DNA from: Mucilaginibacter roseus
Lineage (GTDB): Bacteria > Bacteroidota > Bacteroidia > Sphingobacteriales > Sphingobacteriaceae
Direction: 5' to 3'
DNA length: 64,000 nt
NCBI RefSeq assembly: GCF_021215455.1
Contig: NZ_JAJPWV010000005.1
Location: 62,001-126,000, forward strand
Shown: positions 17,549 through 26,227 of the stretch, piece by piece
Layout: every line of letters starts with the position of its first letter
How positions within the stretch are numbered: position 1 is the stretch's first letter
The notes under the pieces: model-generated
What the model saw: the letters and a program-made list of their open reading frames with translations, nothing else
Databases searched by the model: none
Told to the model about the DNA's origin: nothing
Position numbers and translations under genes: made by a program

Positions 17549-18370
17549 ATGAAAATCACCACAACTGACGGAACTGAAATTTATTACAAAGACTGGGGCA
17601 CTGGTCAACCTATCGTATTTCACCACGGTTGGCCATTGTCAAGCGACGACTGGGACCTGCAAATGATGTTTTTTGTGCAAAAAGGCTATCGCGTCATCGC
17701 GCATGACCGTCGCGGACATGGCCGTTCAACGCAAACGTCCGAAGGTAACAATATGGACACCTATGTTGAAGATGTTAAACAGCTGATGGATGCGCTTGAT
17801 ATTAAAAATGCCGTCCACATCGGGCACTCAACAGGGGGCGGCGAAGTAATTAGGTATGTAGCGAAATACGGAGGTAACGGCCGTGTTGCTAAGGCTGTGC
17901 TTATCAGCGCTGTAACACCTATCATGGTTAAAAATGAGAACAATCCGAATGGTGTTCCGCTGGAAGTGTTTGACGAAATACGCCATTTTACTGCAACCAA
18001 CCGTACCCAGTATTTCCAGGATTTTACAACGCCGTTCTTCGGCTATAACCGCGAAGGCGCAAAAGTTTCGCAAGGCGTAAAGGATAACTGGTGGCGCCAG
18101 GGCATGATGGGTGGCATTAAAGCGCATTATGATTGCGTTGCGGCATTCTCTGAAACCGACTTTACAAACGACCTGAAGAATGCCGAAGTACCTGTGTTAG
18201 TATTGCATGGCGAGGACGACCAGATTGTACCTTTTGAAACAACCGGCAAAGTGGCCGTAACGCTACTAAAAAATGGTAAATTGATTTCATACCCAAGCTT
18301 TCCGCATGGCATGCCAACAACCGAGGCACCTACCATAAACGCAGATATTTTGGCCTTTATACAGGAATAA
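17549..18370 (+). CDS. alpha/beta hydrolase, non-heme chloroperoxidase-like
   Basis: The 273-aa alpha/beta hydrolase has the nucleophile elbow GHSTGGGEV (Ser near residue 93), an acid in LHGEDDQIVPF and the catalytic His in SFPHGMPTTEA. The N-terminal HHGWPLSSDDWD (oxyanion region) and AHDRRGHGRS blocks match the cofactor-free haloperoxidase/esterase group. Such enzymes are usually esterases or perhydrolases; the natural substrate is unknown. It is monocistronic with its own terminator. Confidence 0.92.
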   Translation: MKITTTDGTEIYYKDWGTGQPIVFHHGWPLSSDDWDLQMMFFVQKGYRVIAHDRRGHGRSTQTSEGNNMDTYVEDVKQLMDALDIKNAVHIGHSTGGGEVIRYVAKYGGNGRVAKAVLISAVTPIMVKNENNPNGVPLEVFDEIRHFTATNRTQYFQDFTTPFFGYNREGAKVSQGVKDNWWRQGMMGGIKAHYDCVAAFSETDFTNDLKNAEVPVLVLHGEDDQIVPFETTGKVAVTLLKNGKLISYPSFPHGMPTTEAPTINADILAFIQE

Positions 18371-18393
18371 TCCCTTTGACTCGAGGTTAGCGT

Positions 18394-18424
18394 AAAAAGG
18401 ACGGCTTTATGAGCCGTCCTTTTT
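18394..18424 (+). terminator. rho-independent terminator of the hydrolase gene
   Basis: Thirteen-base arms AAAAAGGACGGCT and AGCCGTCCTTTTT separated by 5 nt, with the T-run in the right arm. Confidence 0.88.
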
Positions 18425-18531
18425 CATTTTAGGTGGTCGCCAATTAATACGGCTTCAATAAATAAACTTAAAGCGTATTTTTGATTGATCGTTTCGGCGT
18501 GTTTGTTATTCTAAAGCTATTACAATATTTC

Positions 18532-20139
18532 ATGCATAATACCTTACTACAATACCTGCTTTTATTATCTGCTTCCTTCCTGCTTATTTTGTTGGCGCGG
18601 CGTTTAAAAATCGCCTATCCTATATTCCTTGTGCTGGCGGGGCTTGGCATAAGTAACATACCGGGCATGCCCGAAATCAATATAGAGCCTGATTTGATAT
18701 TCCTGATATTTTTACCACCGCTACTTTATGAGGCTGCCTGGTGGACATCATGGAATGAATTCTGGAAATGGAAACGGCCGATATCACTGCTTGCTTTCGG
18801 TTTGGTCTTCCTGACGTCGACCGTCGTTGCTTATACGGCATCAGCTGTTATACCAGGCTTTACGCTGGCTACAGGATTCTTACTTGGCGGTATCATATCA
18901 CCCCCTGATGCTATCGCCGCTACCTCTGTTTTAAAGACCGTCCGGGTGCCAAAACGCATCATCACTATTTTGGAGGGCGAAAGTTTGGTTAACGATGCAT
19001 CGAGCTTAACAGTATTTCGTTTTGCGTTAGCCACCATAATGGCAGGTACGTTTTCTCTTAGCGATGCTTCGGTAAGTTTTATTAACGTAACGATAATGGG
19101 TATAATCATCGGGTTAGCGGTAGCGCATGTTGCCTACCTTATACATCGGTTTTTACCAACCACCGCCAGTATTGATTCGGCATTTACACTGATAACGCCT
19201 TATTTAATGTACCTCGCGGCTGAGCATTTTCATTACTCGGGCGTTATGGCCGTTGTAAGCGGCGGGTTGTTTTTATCATACCGATCGCACGAAGTGTTTA
19301 CCGACGGACAAAGCCACCTGCAAACCATTAATGTATGGTCAACTATATCGATCATCCTCAATGGGTTAGTGTTTATTATGATCGGCTTAGGTTTGCCGGG
19401 TATCGTAGCCGGTTTAGAGGGTTATTCGCTCATGCAGGCTTGTACCTATGGTTTACTGATTAGCGCCCTGGTAATTATAATCCGTATGGCATGGATTTAC
19501 CCGGCGGCGTTTGTCCCCCGCTGGCTGTTTAAAAGCATCCGGGATAATGAGCCCAACCCGGGTTGGAAAGGGCCGTTTGTAATTGGCTGGGCCGGTATGC
19601 GCGGCGTGGTTTCATTGGCTGCGGCGCTGTCATTACCCCTTGCCATGGAAAACGGGCAGCCATTGCCGGAGCGTAACCTGATCATTTTCATCACCTTTGT
19701 AGTGATATTAGTAACACTTGTTTTTCAGGGACTTACCCTACCCTTTATAATTAAAGCTCTGAAAGTTGAAGACCTGGACGTTGCTACGCCGCTTGAGCAA
19801 CAAGAGGCCGAAATAAGGATCAGGTTAACAGAAGTAGCATTGAACCGCTTAAGAGAAAAACACAAAGACGACCTGGAGGGCAACAGCTTATTGATAGCTG
19901 TGCAAGCGGAGTATGAACACAACCTTATGCATACGCAGGAAAAATTGGTGTGTATGGAATGCGCCGAAAATGGCCAGCGTGAACTGGCTGTATACAGGCG
20001 GGTAATAAAAGACATTTACAAAGCGCAACGCAGAGAACTTTACCACCTGCGTAAAAGAAAGCTATACTCTGACGAAGCCATCCGAAAGGAAGAGATGCAG
20101 GTAGACTTATCTGAAGTTCGTGTTACTACGCTGCAGTAG
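18532..20139 (+). CDS. Na+/H+ antiporter, CPA1 family
   Basis: The protein of 535 aa has about a dozen membrane segments and then a soluble helical tail of about 120 residues. Family motifs include FLPPLLYEAAWW, GGIISPPDAIAATSVL and EGESLVNDASSLTVF, the last carrying the conserved ND pair of ion-binding residues. GWAGMRGVVSLAAALSLP is the other CPA1 hallmark. It exchanges Na+ (or K+) for H+ in the inner membrane. I prefer the ATG at 18532 to the in-frame TTG at 18481, because the TTG version adds 17 residues before the first membrane helix. Confidence 0.92.
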   Translation: MHNTLLQYLLLLSASFLLILLARRLKIAYPIFLVLAGLGISNIPGMPEINIEPDLIFLIFLPPLLYEAAWWTSWNEFWKWKRPISLLAFGLVFLTSTVVAYTASAVIPGFTLATGFLLGGIISPPDAIAATSVLKTVRVPKRIITILEGESLVNDASSLTVFRFALATIMAGTFSLSDASVSFINVTIMGIIIGLAVAHVAYLIHRFLPTTASIDSAFTLITPYLMYLAAEHFHYSGVMAVVSGGLFLSYRSHEVFTDGQSHLQTINVWSTISIILNGLVFIMIGLGLPGIVAGLEGYSLMQACTYGLLISALVIIIRMAWIYPAAFVPRWLFKSIRDNEPNPGWKGPFVIGWAGMRGVVSLAAALSLPLAMENGQPLPERNLIIFITFVVILVTLVFQGLTLPFIIKALKVEDLDVATPLEQQEAEIRIRLTEVALNRLREKHKDDLEGNSLLIAVQAEYEHNLMHTQEKLVCMECAENGQRELAVYRRVIKDIYKAQRRELYHLRKRKLYSDEAIRKEEMQVDLSEVRVTTLQ

Positions 20140-20156
20140 CAAATAATCTTAACAAA

Positions 20157-20184
20157 AAAGCCTCTTAGTTTCCTAAGAGGCTTT
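20157..20184 (-). terminator. terminator of tRNA-His
   Basis: Perfect 12-base arms AAAGCCTCTTAG and CTAAGAGGCTTT around TTTC. On the minus strand it directly follows the tRNA and continues into a T-run. It could also end the antiporter transcript from the other side. Confidence 0.88.
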
Positions 20185-20187
20185 AAG

Positions 20188-20262
20188 GGTAAGTAATCGG
20201 GCTCGAACCGACGACCCCCAGAACCACAATCTGGTGCTCTAACCAACTGAGCTATACCTACC
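20188..20262 (-). tRNA. tRNA-His (anticodon GTG)
   Basis: On the minus strand the sequence folds into a complete cloverleaf. The 7-nt anticodon loop TTGTGGT lies between CCAGA and TCTGG, giving anticodon GTG. The T loop is TTCGAGC in a GTCGG/CCGAT stem. An extra 5' G (position -1) pairs with C73, the identity element of tRNA-His, and is encoded. The 3' CCA is not encoded. Confidence 0.97.
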
Positions 20263-20331
20263 GTGTTTTTGTTTGGTGTGCAAAAATAGAAATCTCCGCA
20301 TTAATTACAAAGATTTTTTAATTTTTACTGA

Positions 20332-20339
20332 TACATTTG
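20332..20339 (+). promoter_or_regulatory. -7 promoter element of rnhA
   Basis: TACATTTG matches TAnnTTTG perfectly and lies 4 nt before the ATG, predicting a leaderless transcript. The upstream region is a T-rich stretch with no clear -33 element. Confidence 0.6.
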
Positions 20340-20343
20340 CCGC

Positions 20344-20817
20344 ATGGTTATTGAATTGTTTACGGATGGCGCATCGAGCGGCAACCCGGGGCCGGGCGGA
20401 TACGGTACTATACTGCGTGCTGGTCAGCACTATAAGGAACTTTCAGAAGGGTTCCGCAAAACTACCAATAACCGCATGGAACTGCTTGCCGTTATCAAAG
20501 GATTAGAGGCACTGAAAAACCCCAACCAGGAAGTTATCCTCTACTCCGACTCAAAATACGTGATAGATGCCATAGAAAAACGCTGGGTTTACGGCTGGCT
20601 GCAAAAGGGCTTTAAGGATAAAAAGAACAAAGACCTTTGGCTGCGCTACCTGGAAGTAAGCAAACCACATAAAATTAAACTGGTATGGGTTAAAGGCCAT
20701 GCCGGCCACCCGGAGAATGAGCGTTGCGATCAACTGGCTGTTGCGGCATCTAAGCAACCTAACTTAAAAATTGATACCGTATTTGAGGCGGAGAACGCGA
20801 AGGTAAATTTGTTATAG
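20344..20817 (+). CDS. rnhA: ribonuclease HI
   Basis: The 157-aa enzyme cleaves the RNA strand of RNA-DNA hybrids. The first catalytic Asp lies in LFTDGASSGNPGPGGYG (D8), followed by Glu in NNRMELLAVIKGLEAL, Asp in LYSDSKYVID and the late Asp in ERCDQLAVAA. HAGHPENE is the substrate-handling His loop. Normal length for RNase HI. Monocistronic, convergent with the minus-strand cluster starting 4 bp further on. Confidence 0.96.
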   Translation: MVIELFTDGASSGNPGPGGYGTILRAGQHYKELSEGFRKTTNNRMELLAVIKGLEALKNPNQEVILYSDSKYVIDAIEKRWVYGWLQKGFKDKKNKDLWLRYLEVSKPHKIKLVWVKGHAGHPENERCDQLAVAASKQPNLKIDTVFEAENAKVNLL

Positions 20818-20821
20818 AAAA

Positions 20822-21082
20822 TTATAATGCTCCCATAATGCAACCTAAAATTATGATACCGTTAAATATGAGGCCTATAATGTGAGTATTGATTACATCC
20901 TTATTTTTCTTAAAAAATATCCGGTCAATTGCTAATAAAACTAACCCCACAATAACAGTAAGTAATGATACAGCAAATGGAACCGGAGGTGTATGTGTAT
21001 CTGTAAACCCAAGTTTCATTCCCAACACCAAACTCAACACGGTAGTTATCACATAGAATATAATATAAATTTTTATCCTCAT
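20822..21082 (-). CDS. small membrane protein, unknown function
   Basis: The 86-aa protein has three hydrophobic segments (IYIIFYVITTVLSLVLGM, VSLLTVIVGLVLLAIDR, IIGLIFNGIIILGCIMGAL) separated by a short FKKNKDV loop. I do not recognise the family. It begins 2 nt after the stop of the upstream phosphodiesterase gene, so it is almost certainly the last gene of that operon. Confidence 0.62.
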   Translation of the reverse strand: MRIKIYIIFYVITTVLSLVLGMKLGFTDTHTPPVPFAVSLLTVIVGLVLLAIDRIFFKKNKDVINTHIIGLIFNGIIILGCIMGAL

Positions 21083-21084
21083 AC

Positions 21085-21579
21085 CTATCTGCCGTTTAAC
21101 TCAATTATCTGCATATCCTGAATTTTAGGGCCATCTATATTAAAACGCATTAGTGTACGTACTTTGTGCCAGCCTTGCTTGCCAGCGGCTCCGGGATTGA
21201 GGTGCAGGCATTTTATACGCTCATCAAACATAACTTTTAATATGTGAGAATGCCCGCAAATGAACAACTGCGGCGGATTGGTATATATTTCGCCCCTTAC
21301 CTGCAGACTATATTTACCCGGATAGCCGCCAATATGCGTAATCCAAATATCAACATCCTCGCATTTAAAACGCAGATTTTCGGGGTAAACACGTCTGATG
21401 TCGCCACCATCAATATTCCCGTACACGGCTTTAAAGGGTTTAAAAGCGGCGAGCTTATCGGCCAGTTCAAGGTTACCGATATCGCCTGCGTGCCATATCT
21501 CATCGCATTGTTCAAAATGCTTAAATACGGCATCATCCAAATAACTATGCGTGTCTGATATAAGGCCAATTCTTGTCAT
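21085..21579 (-). CDS. YfcE/MJ0936-type metallophosphoesterase
   Basis: The 164-aa protein is a compact single-domain calcineurin-like phosphodiesterase. The motifs are GLISDTHSYLDD, IWHAGDIGN, AVYGNIDGGD (in place of GNCD), ITHIGGYPG and FICGHSHILK, and the C-terminal LNPGAAG loop is typical of the YfcE/MJ0936 group. It lies in a tight minus-strand operon: trmN6 is 18 nt upstream, and the small membrane protein 2 nt downstream. Cytoplasmic; the physiological substrate is unknown. Confidence 0.92.
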   Translation of the reverse strand: MTRIGLISDTHSYLDDAVFKHFEQCDEIWHAGDIGNLELADKLAAFKPFKAVYGNIDGGDIRRVYPENLRFKCEDVDIWITHIGGYPGKYSLQVRGEIYTNPPQLFICGHSHILKVMFDERIKCLHLNPGAAGKQGWHKVRTLMRFNIDGPKIQDMQIIELNGR

Positions 21580-21597
21580 GCCTCAAAACAAAGCAAA

Positions 21598-22311
21598 TTA
21601 AAATACAATAAAAAACTCTTTTAGGGTATCGATATACTGCCTGCTGTAAACCTTTGGCGCATCGTAAATTAAAAATTGCTCGCTCGTTGGCTCTGTATCG
21701 GCTATGCCTATCGCTATAATATACCGGTGAGGTTCACTATCAGCGTATGATCGTATAATTATTGTTTTTTGCAGATGCAGATGATGGCCAATAAGCAAAG
21801 TTTCAACAAACGCTGCCGTATTAACCGGCAACACCAGCCAGCAGGTTCCGGTTTCGGTAAGATGATTGGATATGCCTCTAATCAAGTCCTCGAAAAAATT
21901 TCGGTCTGCATGTTTGGCCTGGTTAATTTTTGCCGTGGGCGATGTTAAGGCATCAATATAAAAAGGAGGGTTAGTTATAATGATATCGTAACGCTTTTCG
22001 GGATTTTCAGCGAAAAATGTATTGAAATCCTGATGATGTACACTAAGGCGATCTCTGTAGGGCGAACCTTCAAAATTATTTAACCCGGTTTTGGCGGCAT
22101 CATCATCTATTTCCACCGCGTCTATCTGTGCCAATGCAAAACGTTGCGCCAGCATTAGCGCGATTACGCCGGTGCCGGTGCCTATATCAAGTATGCTTTG
22201 AGACTGTCCCTCCCCTGCAAGTGCGCCTAACAGCACACCGTCGGTATTGATCTTCATGGCACATCCCGATTGATCAACGCCGAACTGCTTAAAGCGAAAT
22301 ACACCCGCCAT
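21598..22311 (-). CDS. trmN6: tRNA1(Val) (adenine(37)-N6)-methyltransferase
   Basis: The 237-aa SAM-dependent enzyme methylates A37 of tRNA1(Val). The N-terminal FRFKQFGVDQSGCAMKINTDG, the SAM loop DIGTGTGVIALMLAQR and the catalytic NPPFY (in IIITNPPFYIDAL) are characteristic of YfiC/TrmN6. Its ATG shares one base with the TAA of the upstream VOC gene (TAATG), so the two are translationally coupled. The call rests on the NPPF motif and the N-terminal block. Confidence 0.92.
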   Translation of the reverse strand: MAGVFRFKQFGVDQSGCAMKINTDGVLLGALAGEGQSQSILDIGTGTGVIALMLAQRFALAQIDAVEIDDDAAKTGLNNFEGSPYRDRLSVHHQDFNTFFAENPEKRYDIIITNPPFYIDALTSPTAKINQAKHADRNFFEDLIRGISNHLTETGTCWLVLPVNTAAFVETLLIGHHLHLQKTIIIRSYADSEPHRYIIAIGIADTEPTSEQFLIYDAPKVYSRQYIDTLKEFFIVF

Positions 22312-22700
22312 TACTTTTCGTAAAATTCGATGGGCAACCCATCAGGATCAGCAAGAAAGGTAAAACGCTTGCCTGTAAATTCATCCGTGCGGATAGGCTC
22401 TGTGGCGACACCATGCGCGTTTACATGTTCAATAGCCGCCTCAACATCATCTACCCCAAAAGCCAGGTGACGTAAACCGGCTGCTTCAGGGCGTGATGGC
22501 CTTGCCGGTGGGTCAGGAAATGAGAAAAGTTCAATCTGGTACAGTCCTGAAACTTCCAGATCGAGCTTGTACGATCGCCTTTCTTCACGGTAAACCTCGC
22601 GCACTACGGTTAAACCCATCACATCGGCATAAAACTGTTTTGACCGTTGATAGTCGCTACAGATGATCGCAATATGATGTACACCATTAAGTTTTAGCAT
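22311..22700 (-). CDS. VOC family protein (glyoxalase-like)
   Basis: The 129-aa protein has two beta-alpha-beta-beta-beta modules: VHHIAIICSDYQRSKQFYAD in the first and LRHLAFGVDDVEAAIEHVNAHG in the second. The metal ligands fit His (VHHIA), Glu/Gln in the strands and a final Glu in GLPIEFYEK. It resembles the GloA2/YwbC-like group often annotated as lactoylglutathione lyase; the exact reaction is unsettled. It is the first gene of the operon with trmN6 and the phosphodiesterase. Confidence 0.88.
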   Translation of the reverse strand: MLKLNGVHHIAIICSDYQRSKQFYADVMGLTVVREVYREERRSYKLDLEVSGLYQIELFSFPDPPARPSRPEAAGLRHLAFGVDDVEAAIEHVNAHGVATEPIRTDEFTGKRFTFLADPDGLPIEFYEK

Positions 22701-22715
22701 ATTTTCAAGTTAAAA

Positions 22716-22741
22716 ATCCCGCCCTGTGTACAGAGCGGGAT
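22716..22741 (-). terminator. terminator of purL
   Basis: Arms ATCCCGC and GCGGGAT plus an inner CTGT/ACAG stem. On the minus strand the hairpin ends in TTTT. It also separates purL from the VOC operon downstream. Confidence 0.72.
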
Positions 22742-22760
22742 CTATCAAATTCCTATATAA

Positions 22761-22784
22761 ATTTCGAATTTGAAACTTCGAAAT
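22761..22784. repeat. inverted repeat ATTTCGAA...TTCGAAAT downstream of purL
   Basis: Perfect 8-base arms (22761-22768 and 22777-22784) separated by TTTGAAAC. It lies 12 bp beyond the purL stop codon. It may be a second terminator-like structure or a copy of a dispersed A/T-rich palindrome. Confidence 0.5.
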
Positions 22785-22796
22785 CCGAATTAAAAA

Positions 22797-25019
22797 TTAT
22801 TCGCCTAAAGCAACATGCAGCACATTGTCAAATAATAGCTTCACGTCAGTTACGTGGCCGAATAGTTGTTCATCTACATTAAAGAAACCGTTGGTTACTG
22901 TACCCAGCAAGGTAAAGTCGGTTTCGCTAGTGGCCATCAGTTCAACAAATTTGTCTTGATCTGCAGGAGCTACGCTCACCACTATCCTGCCCTGTGCTTC
23001 ACCAAACAGGAAGGCATCCTTGCGGATGGCGGCATCAGTACTGATATCAAAACCTAAACCGTTTGGCATAGCCGCTTCAGCAAGCGTTACATATAAACCT
23101 CCATCGGCAACGTCATGCGCTGATTGTACCAGCTTGTGTTTGATCAGCTCTTTGATTACCTGATGTGTAGCATACTCCTTGTCCAAATCAAAATGTGGAG
23201 CCGGAGATGCCGATACCTTGTGCCATGAGGCCAGGTATTGTGATGAAGCGATATCGTTAACCGATTCGCCTATCAGGTATATAAAGTCGCCCGGCTGTTT
23301 AAAGTCAAGCGTCATAATGTTATCAATATTATCCATTACACCCAGCATACCAATGGTCGGCGTTGGGAATACCGGCCCTTCATCAGATGATTGGTTGTAA
23401 AAGCTTACGTTACCACCGGTAACCGGGGTTTCAAACTTGGTACAAGCTTCGCCCATACCTTTAATGGCGCTCACAAACTGCCAATATACTTCAGGAATGT
23501 AAGGATTACCAAAATTTAAACAGTTAGTAATAGCTACCGGCTCACCGCCGGCGCAGGTAATATTACGCGCGGCCTCAGCAACAGCAATAGCGCAGCCTTT
23601 TTGGGGATCGGCATATACGTAGCGTGAGTTACAGTCAACCGTTAAAACAATTGCCTTTTCAGTATCGCGTACGGCAACAACAGCCGCGTCGCTGGGGCGG
23701 TTGGTGGTCATGGTTGATACACCTACCATGGAATCATACTGATCAGTTACCCAACGTTTAGAAGCGATGTTAGGATGACCAAGCAAGTGCTCGGCTACAG
23801 CAACCAGATCTTCCGGCTCGGCAACGTCTTCTATTTTAAATTTTTGATTTTCGGCATAGTAAGCAGGCTCACGGTATTCGCGCTCGTAAACCGGCGCGCC
23901 GCCACCCAATACCAGGTCATCGGCGGGTACATCAGCCACCAGTTCGCCGTTCATAAAATATTCCAGGCGTTTGGTATCGGTAACCTCACCAATAATGGCG
24001 CAGTTTAAATCCCACTTATCAAAAACGGCTTCAACTTCTTTTTCGCGGCCCTTGTGCACCACGATCAGCATACGCTCCTGCGATTCTGAAAGCAATATCT
24101 CAAAAGGCTTCATATTTTCCTGACGGGTTGGCACCGCATCAAGATTAATACGCATACCGTGTTCGCCCTTAGCCGACATTTCGGAATTTGAGCATATGAT
24201 GCCAGCGGCACCCATATCCTGCATACCTACCACGGCGCCGGTTTTGATCACCTCAAGCGTAGCTTCCAACAGCAGTTTTTCCTGGAACGGGTCACCTACC
24301 TGTACGGCTGGCAGATCGTTAACAGAATCTTCAGTAATATCTTTTGACGCGAAAGCCGCGCCGTGTATGCCATCTTTACCGGTGGCCGAACCAACAATGT
24401 AAACCGGGTTGCCCACACCATAAGATGTAGCCGAAACAGTTTCGCCAGCCTTAACTATACCCGCCGACATGGCGTTTACCAGCGGATTGATGTTATAGCA
24501 TTCGTCAAAAAACAGCTCGCCGCCTACGGTTGGAATACCAAAGGCATTACCATAATGACTGATGCCTTTAACCACACCTTTAATTAACCATTTGGTTTTA
24601 TCCAAATTAATATCGCCAAAACGCAGGGAGTTAAGCTGCGCGATAGGCCTTGCACCCATGGTAAAAATATCGCGGTTTATACCGCCCACACCGGTTGCCG
24701 CGCCCTGGTAAGGCTCAAGTGCCGATGGGTGGTTGTGTGATTCTATTTTAAAGGCGCAACCTATACCATCGCCCAGATCAACCAAACCGGCATTTTCTTC
24801 ACCGGCTTTGGCCAACATGCGCGGTCCATCCTTTGGTAAGGTTTTTAACCATGTGATTGAGTTTTTGTATGAGCAATGCTCGCTCCACATTACCGAGAAG
24901 ATAGACAATTCGGTAAAGTTAGGTACACGGCCTAATATCTCTTTTATACGATCAAACTCTGCGGGTAACAGGCCAAGGTCTTTGGCGGTATCAACGGTAG
25001 TTAGCTCCTGATTCTCCAA
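22797..25019 (-). CDS. purL: phosphoribosylformylglycinamidine synthase subunit PurL
   Basis: The 740-aa protein is the small-type PurL, which converts FGAR to FGAM in purine synthesis and works with separate PurS and PurQ subunits. It has the FGAM-synthase ATP region: IFSVMWSEHCSYKNS, IGCAFKIESHNHPSALEPYQ and GVGGINRDIFTMGARPIA in the first half, with the second half repeating the AIRS fold (VTGGNVSFYNQSS, AHDVADGGLYVTLAEAA). Length matches the Bacillus-type protein. purS and purQ are not in the window. Confidence 0.97.
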   Translation of the reverse strand: MENQELTTVDTAKDLGLLPAEFDRIKEILGRVPNFTELSIFSVMWSEHCSYKNSITWLKTLPKDGPRMLAKAGEENAGLVDLGDGIGCAFKIESHNHPSALEPYQGAATGVGGINRDIFTMGARPIAQLNSLRFGDINLDKTKWLIKGVVKGISHYGNAFGIPTVGGELFFDECYNINPLVNAMSAGIVKAGETVSATSYGVGNPVYIVGSATGKDGIHGAAFASKDITEDSVNDLPAVQVGDPFQEKLLLEATLEVIKTGAVVGMQDMGAAGIICSNSEMSAKGEHGMRINLDAVPTRQENMKPFEILLSESQERMLIVVHKGREKEVEAVFDKWDLNCAIIGEVTDTKRLEYFMNGELVADVPADDLVLGGGAPVYEREYREPAYYAENQKFKIEDVAEPEDLVAVAEHLLGHPNIASKRWVTDQYDSMVGVSTMTTNRPSDAAVVAVRDTEKAIVLTVDCNSRYVYADPQKGCAIAVAEAARNITCAGGEPVAITNCLNFGNPYIPEVYWQFVSAIKGMGEACTKFETPVTGGNVSFYNQSSDEGPVFPTPTIGMLGVMDNIDNIMTLDFKQPGDFIYLIGESVNDIASSQYLASWHKVSASPAPHFDLDKEYATHQVIKELIKHKLVQSAHDVADGGLYVTLAEAAMPNGLGFDISTDAAIRKDAFLFGEAQGRIVVSVAPADQDKFVELMATSETDFTLLGTVTNGFFNVDEQLFGHVTDVKLLFDNVLHVALGE

Positions 25020-25173
25020 TGCTTTATATTTATTTTAAAGGATGCGGCAAAATTAGGAAAATCAGCGGAAAGCAGGTAATAAGTTTGCAGTTTAGTTACA
25101 CTGCAGATTATTAAAAAAAGCAGCCGGGCCACACAGCAGTATGGCACCGGCATATTTACGGGTTTAGGTAATA

Positions 25174-26028
25174 TTAGTTGTTGGTAATGGTAAAGCTAAT
25201 GGGTATGGTATACCGCACTCTTACAGGTCTGCCGTTTTGTGTACCGGGTTTCCAGGCTTTGGCTTTTTTAAGTACGCGCAGTGCTTCCTCGTCAAAACCA
25301 TTGCCGGCTCCTCGTTCTACTTTTATATCGGTAAGGGTACCGTCCTTTTCAATAATAAAGCTGATAAAAACTTTACCTGACAAACCATTCTCCGCCGCGA
25401 TGACAGGGTAACGCAGGTTGCGGCTTAAATATTTGTTCCAGCCTTCCATGCCGTCATAAGGCTCAGGAAGTGATGATAAACCTATCGAAGTATGCACCTC
25501 GTCACCTGTAGCATCACCCTCACCTGCACCTGTCCCGCCAGGAGTGCCTGTTGTTGTACCCGCCGGTATGTTAATCTCGGTTGCAGGACCATCCTGATTT
25601 ATCGGGCCGATAGCGCCTTCGTCGCTTGTTTTTGGAGGATCTGTTTTTACCAACTCATCCCTCACAACCCTGTTTGGTATAGCTTTAGTTTTTACTTTCG
25701 CAGCCTTGGCCGCCGCTTTTGGCAATTCTGTTTTAGGGGTTGCTTCATATACTTTTTCATCTTCCTTTGGAGGGTGAATATTTTTCATTTCCACAGGTAT
25801 CTCTCGCTCATTAGCTGAAATCAGTGGCGGTTCAACAAATGGCGCTTTATGTGTAAACGAATATAGGGCTAAGCTAACTCCTACCGACGAGAATGTTATC
25901 AGCAAAGATTTTAGCATATTTGTGCCGTTGCTTTTACGCAATTCGTAAGCGCCGTAACTTTTGTTGCGGTTTTTAAATACAACATCGAGCCACTCGGTGT
26001 CGTACAAATTTAATTTGGTGACAAGCAT
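25174..26028 (-). CDS. TonB energy-transducing protein
   Basis: The 284-aa protein has a short cytoplasmic N-terminus ending NRNKSYGAYELRKS, typical of Bacteroidota TonB, one membrane helix (MLKSLLITFSSVGVSLALYSF), a Pro/Lys/Glu-rich linker (IHPPKEDEKVYEATPKTE) and a C-terminal TonB domain (LRYPVIAAENGLSGKVFISF, then RRVRYTIPISFTI-like end). It couples the proton gradient to outer-membrane receptors such as the two in this window. No exbB/exbD is adjacent. Confidence 0.92.
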   Translation of the reverse strand: MLVTKLNLYDTEWLDVVFKNRNKSYGAYELRKSNGTNMLKSLLITFSSVGVSLALYSFTHKAPFVEPPLISANEREIPVEMKNIHPPKEDEKVYEATPKTELPKAAAKAAKVKTKAIPNRVVRDELVKTDPPKTSDEGAIGPINQDGPATEINIPAGTTTGTPGGTGAGEGDATGDEVHTSIGLSSLPEPYDGMEGWNKYLSRNLRYPVIAAENGLSGKVFISFIIEKDGTLTDIKVERGAGNGFDEEALRVLKKAKAWKPGTQNGRPVRVRYTIPISFTITNN

Positions 26029-26183
26029 ATAATTAAAATTAGTTTATAATTATAACGCTATTATACAGAATAAGATTTTGTTTATTTTGATATAACAGAA
26101 TTTTTACTATAATTTTAATAGAGCAGCCAAACTTTTGCAAAGCCGTCAATATTTTATTCTACTATTAAAATTTTTGCATAAAA

Positions 26184-26205
26184 AAGGCCGGATCGTTCCG
26201 GCCTT
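26184..26205 (-). terminator. terminator of the DUF4468 gene
   Basis: Perfect 9-base arms AAGGCCGGA and TCCGGCCTT around TCGT, followed on the minus strand by TTTTT. It lies just after the stop codon at 26228. Confidence 0.88.
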
Positions 26206-26227
26206 AACAAAATTAAATTCTGATTTG

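Noticed and set aside
20040..20246. 68-codon minus-strand open frame reaching across the tRNA-His gene
   Set aside because: It covers the tRNA and its terminator, so cannot be a functional coding sequence.
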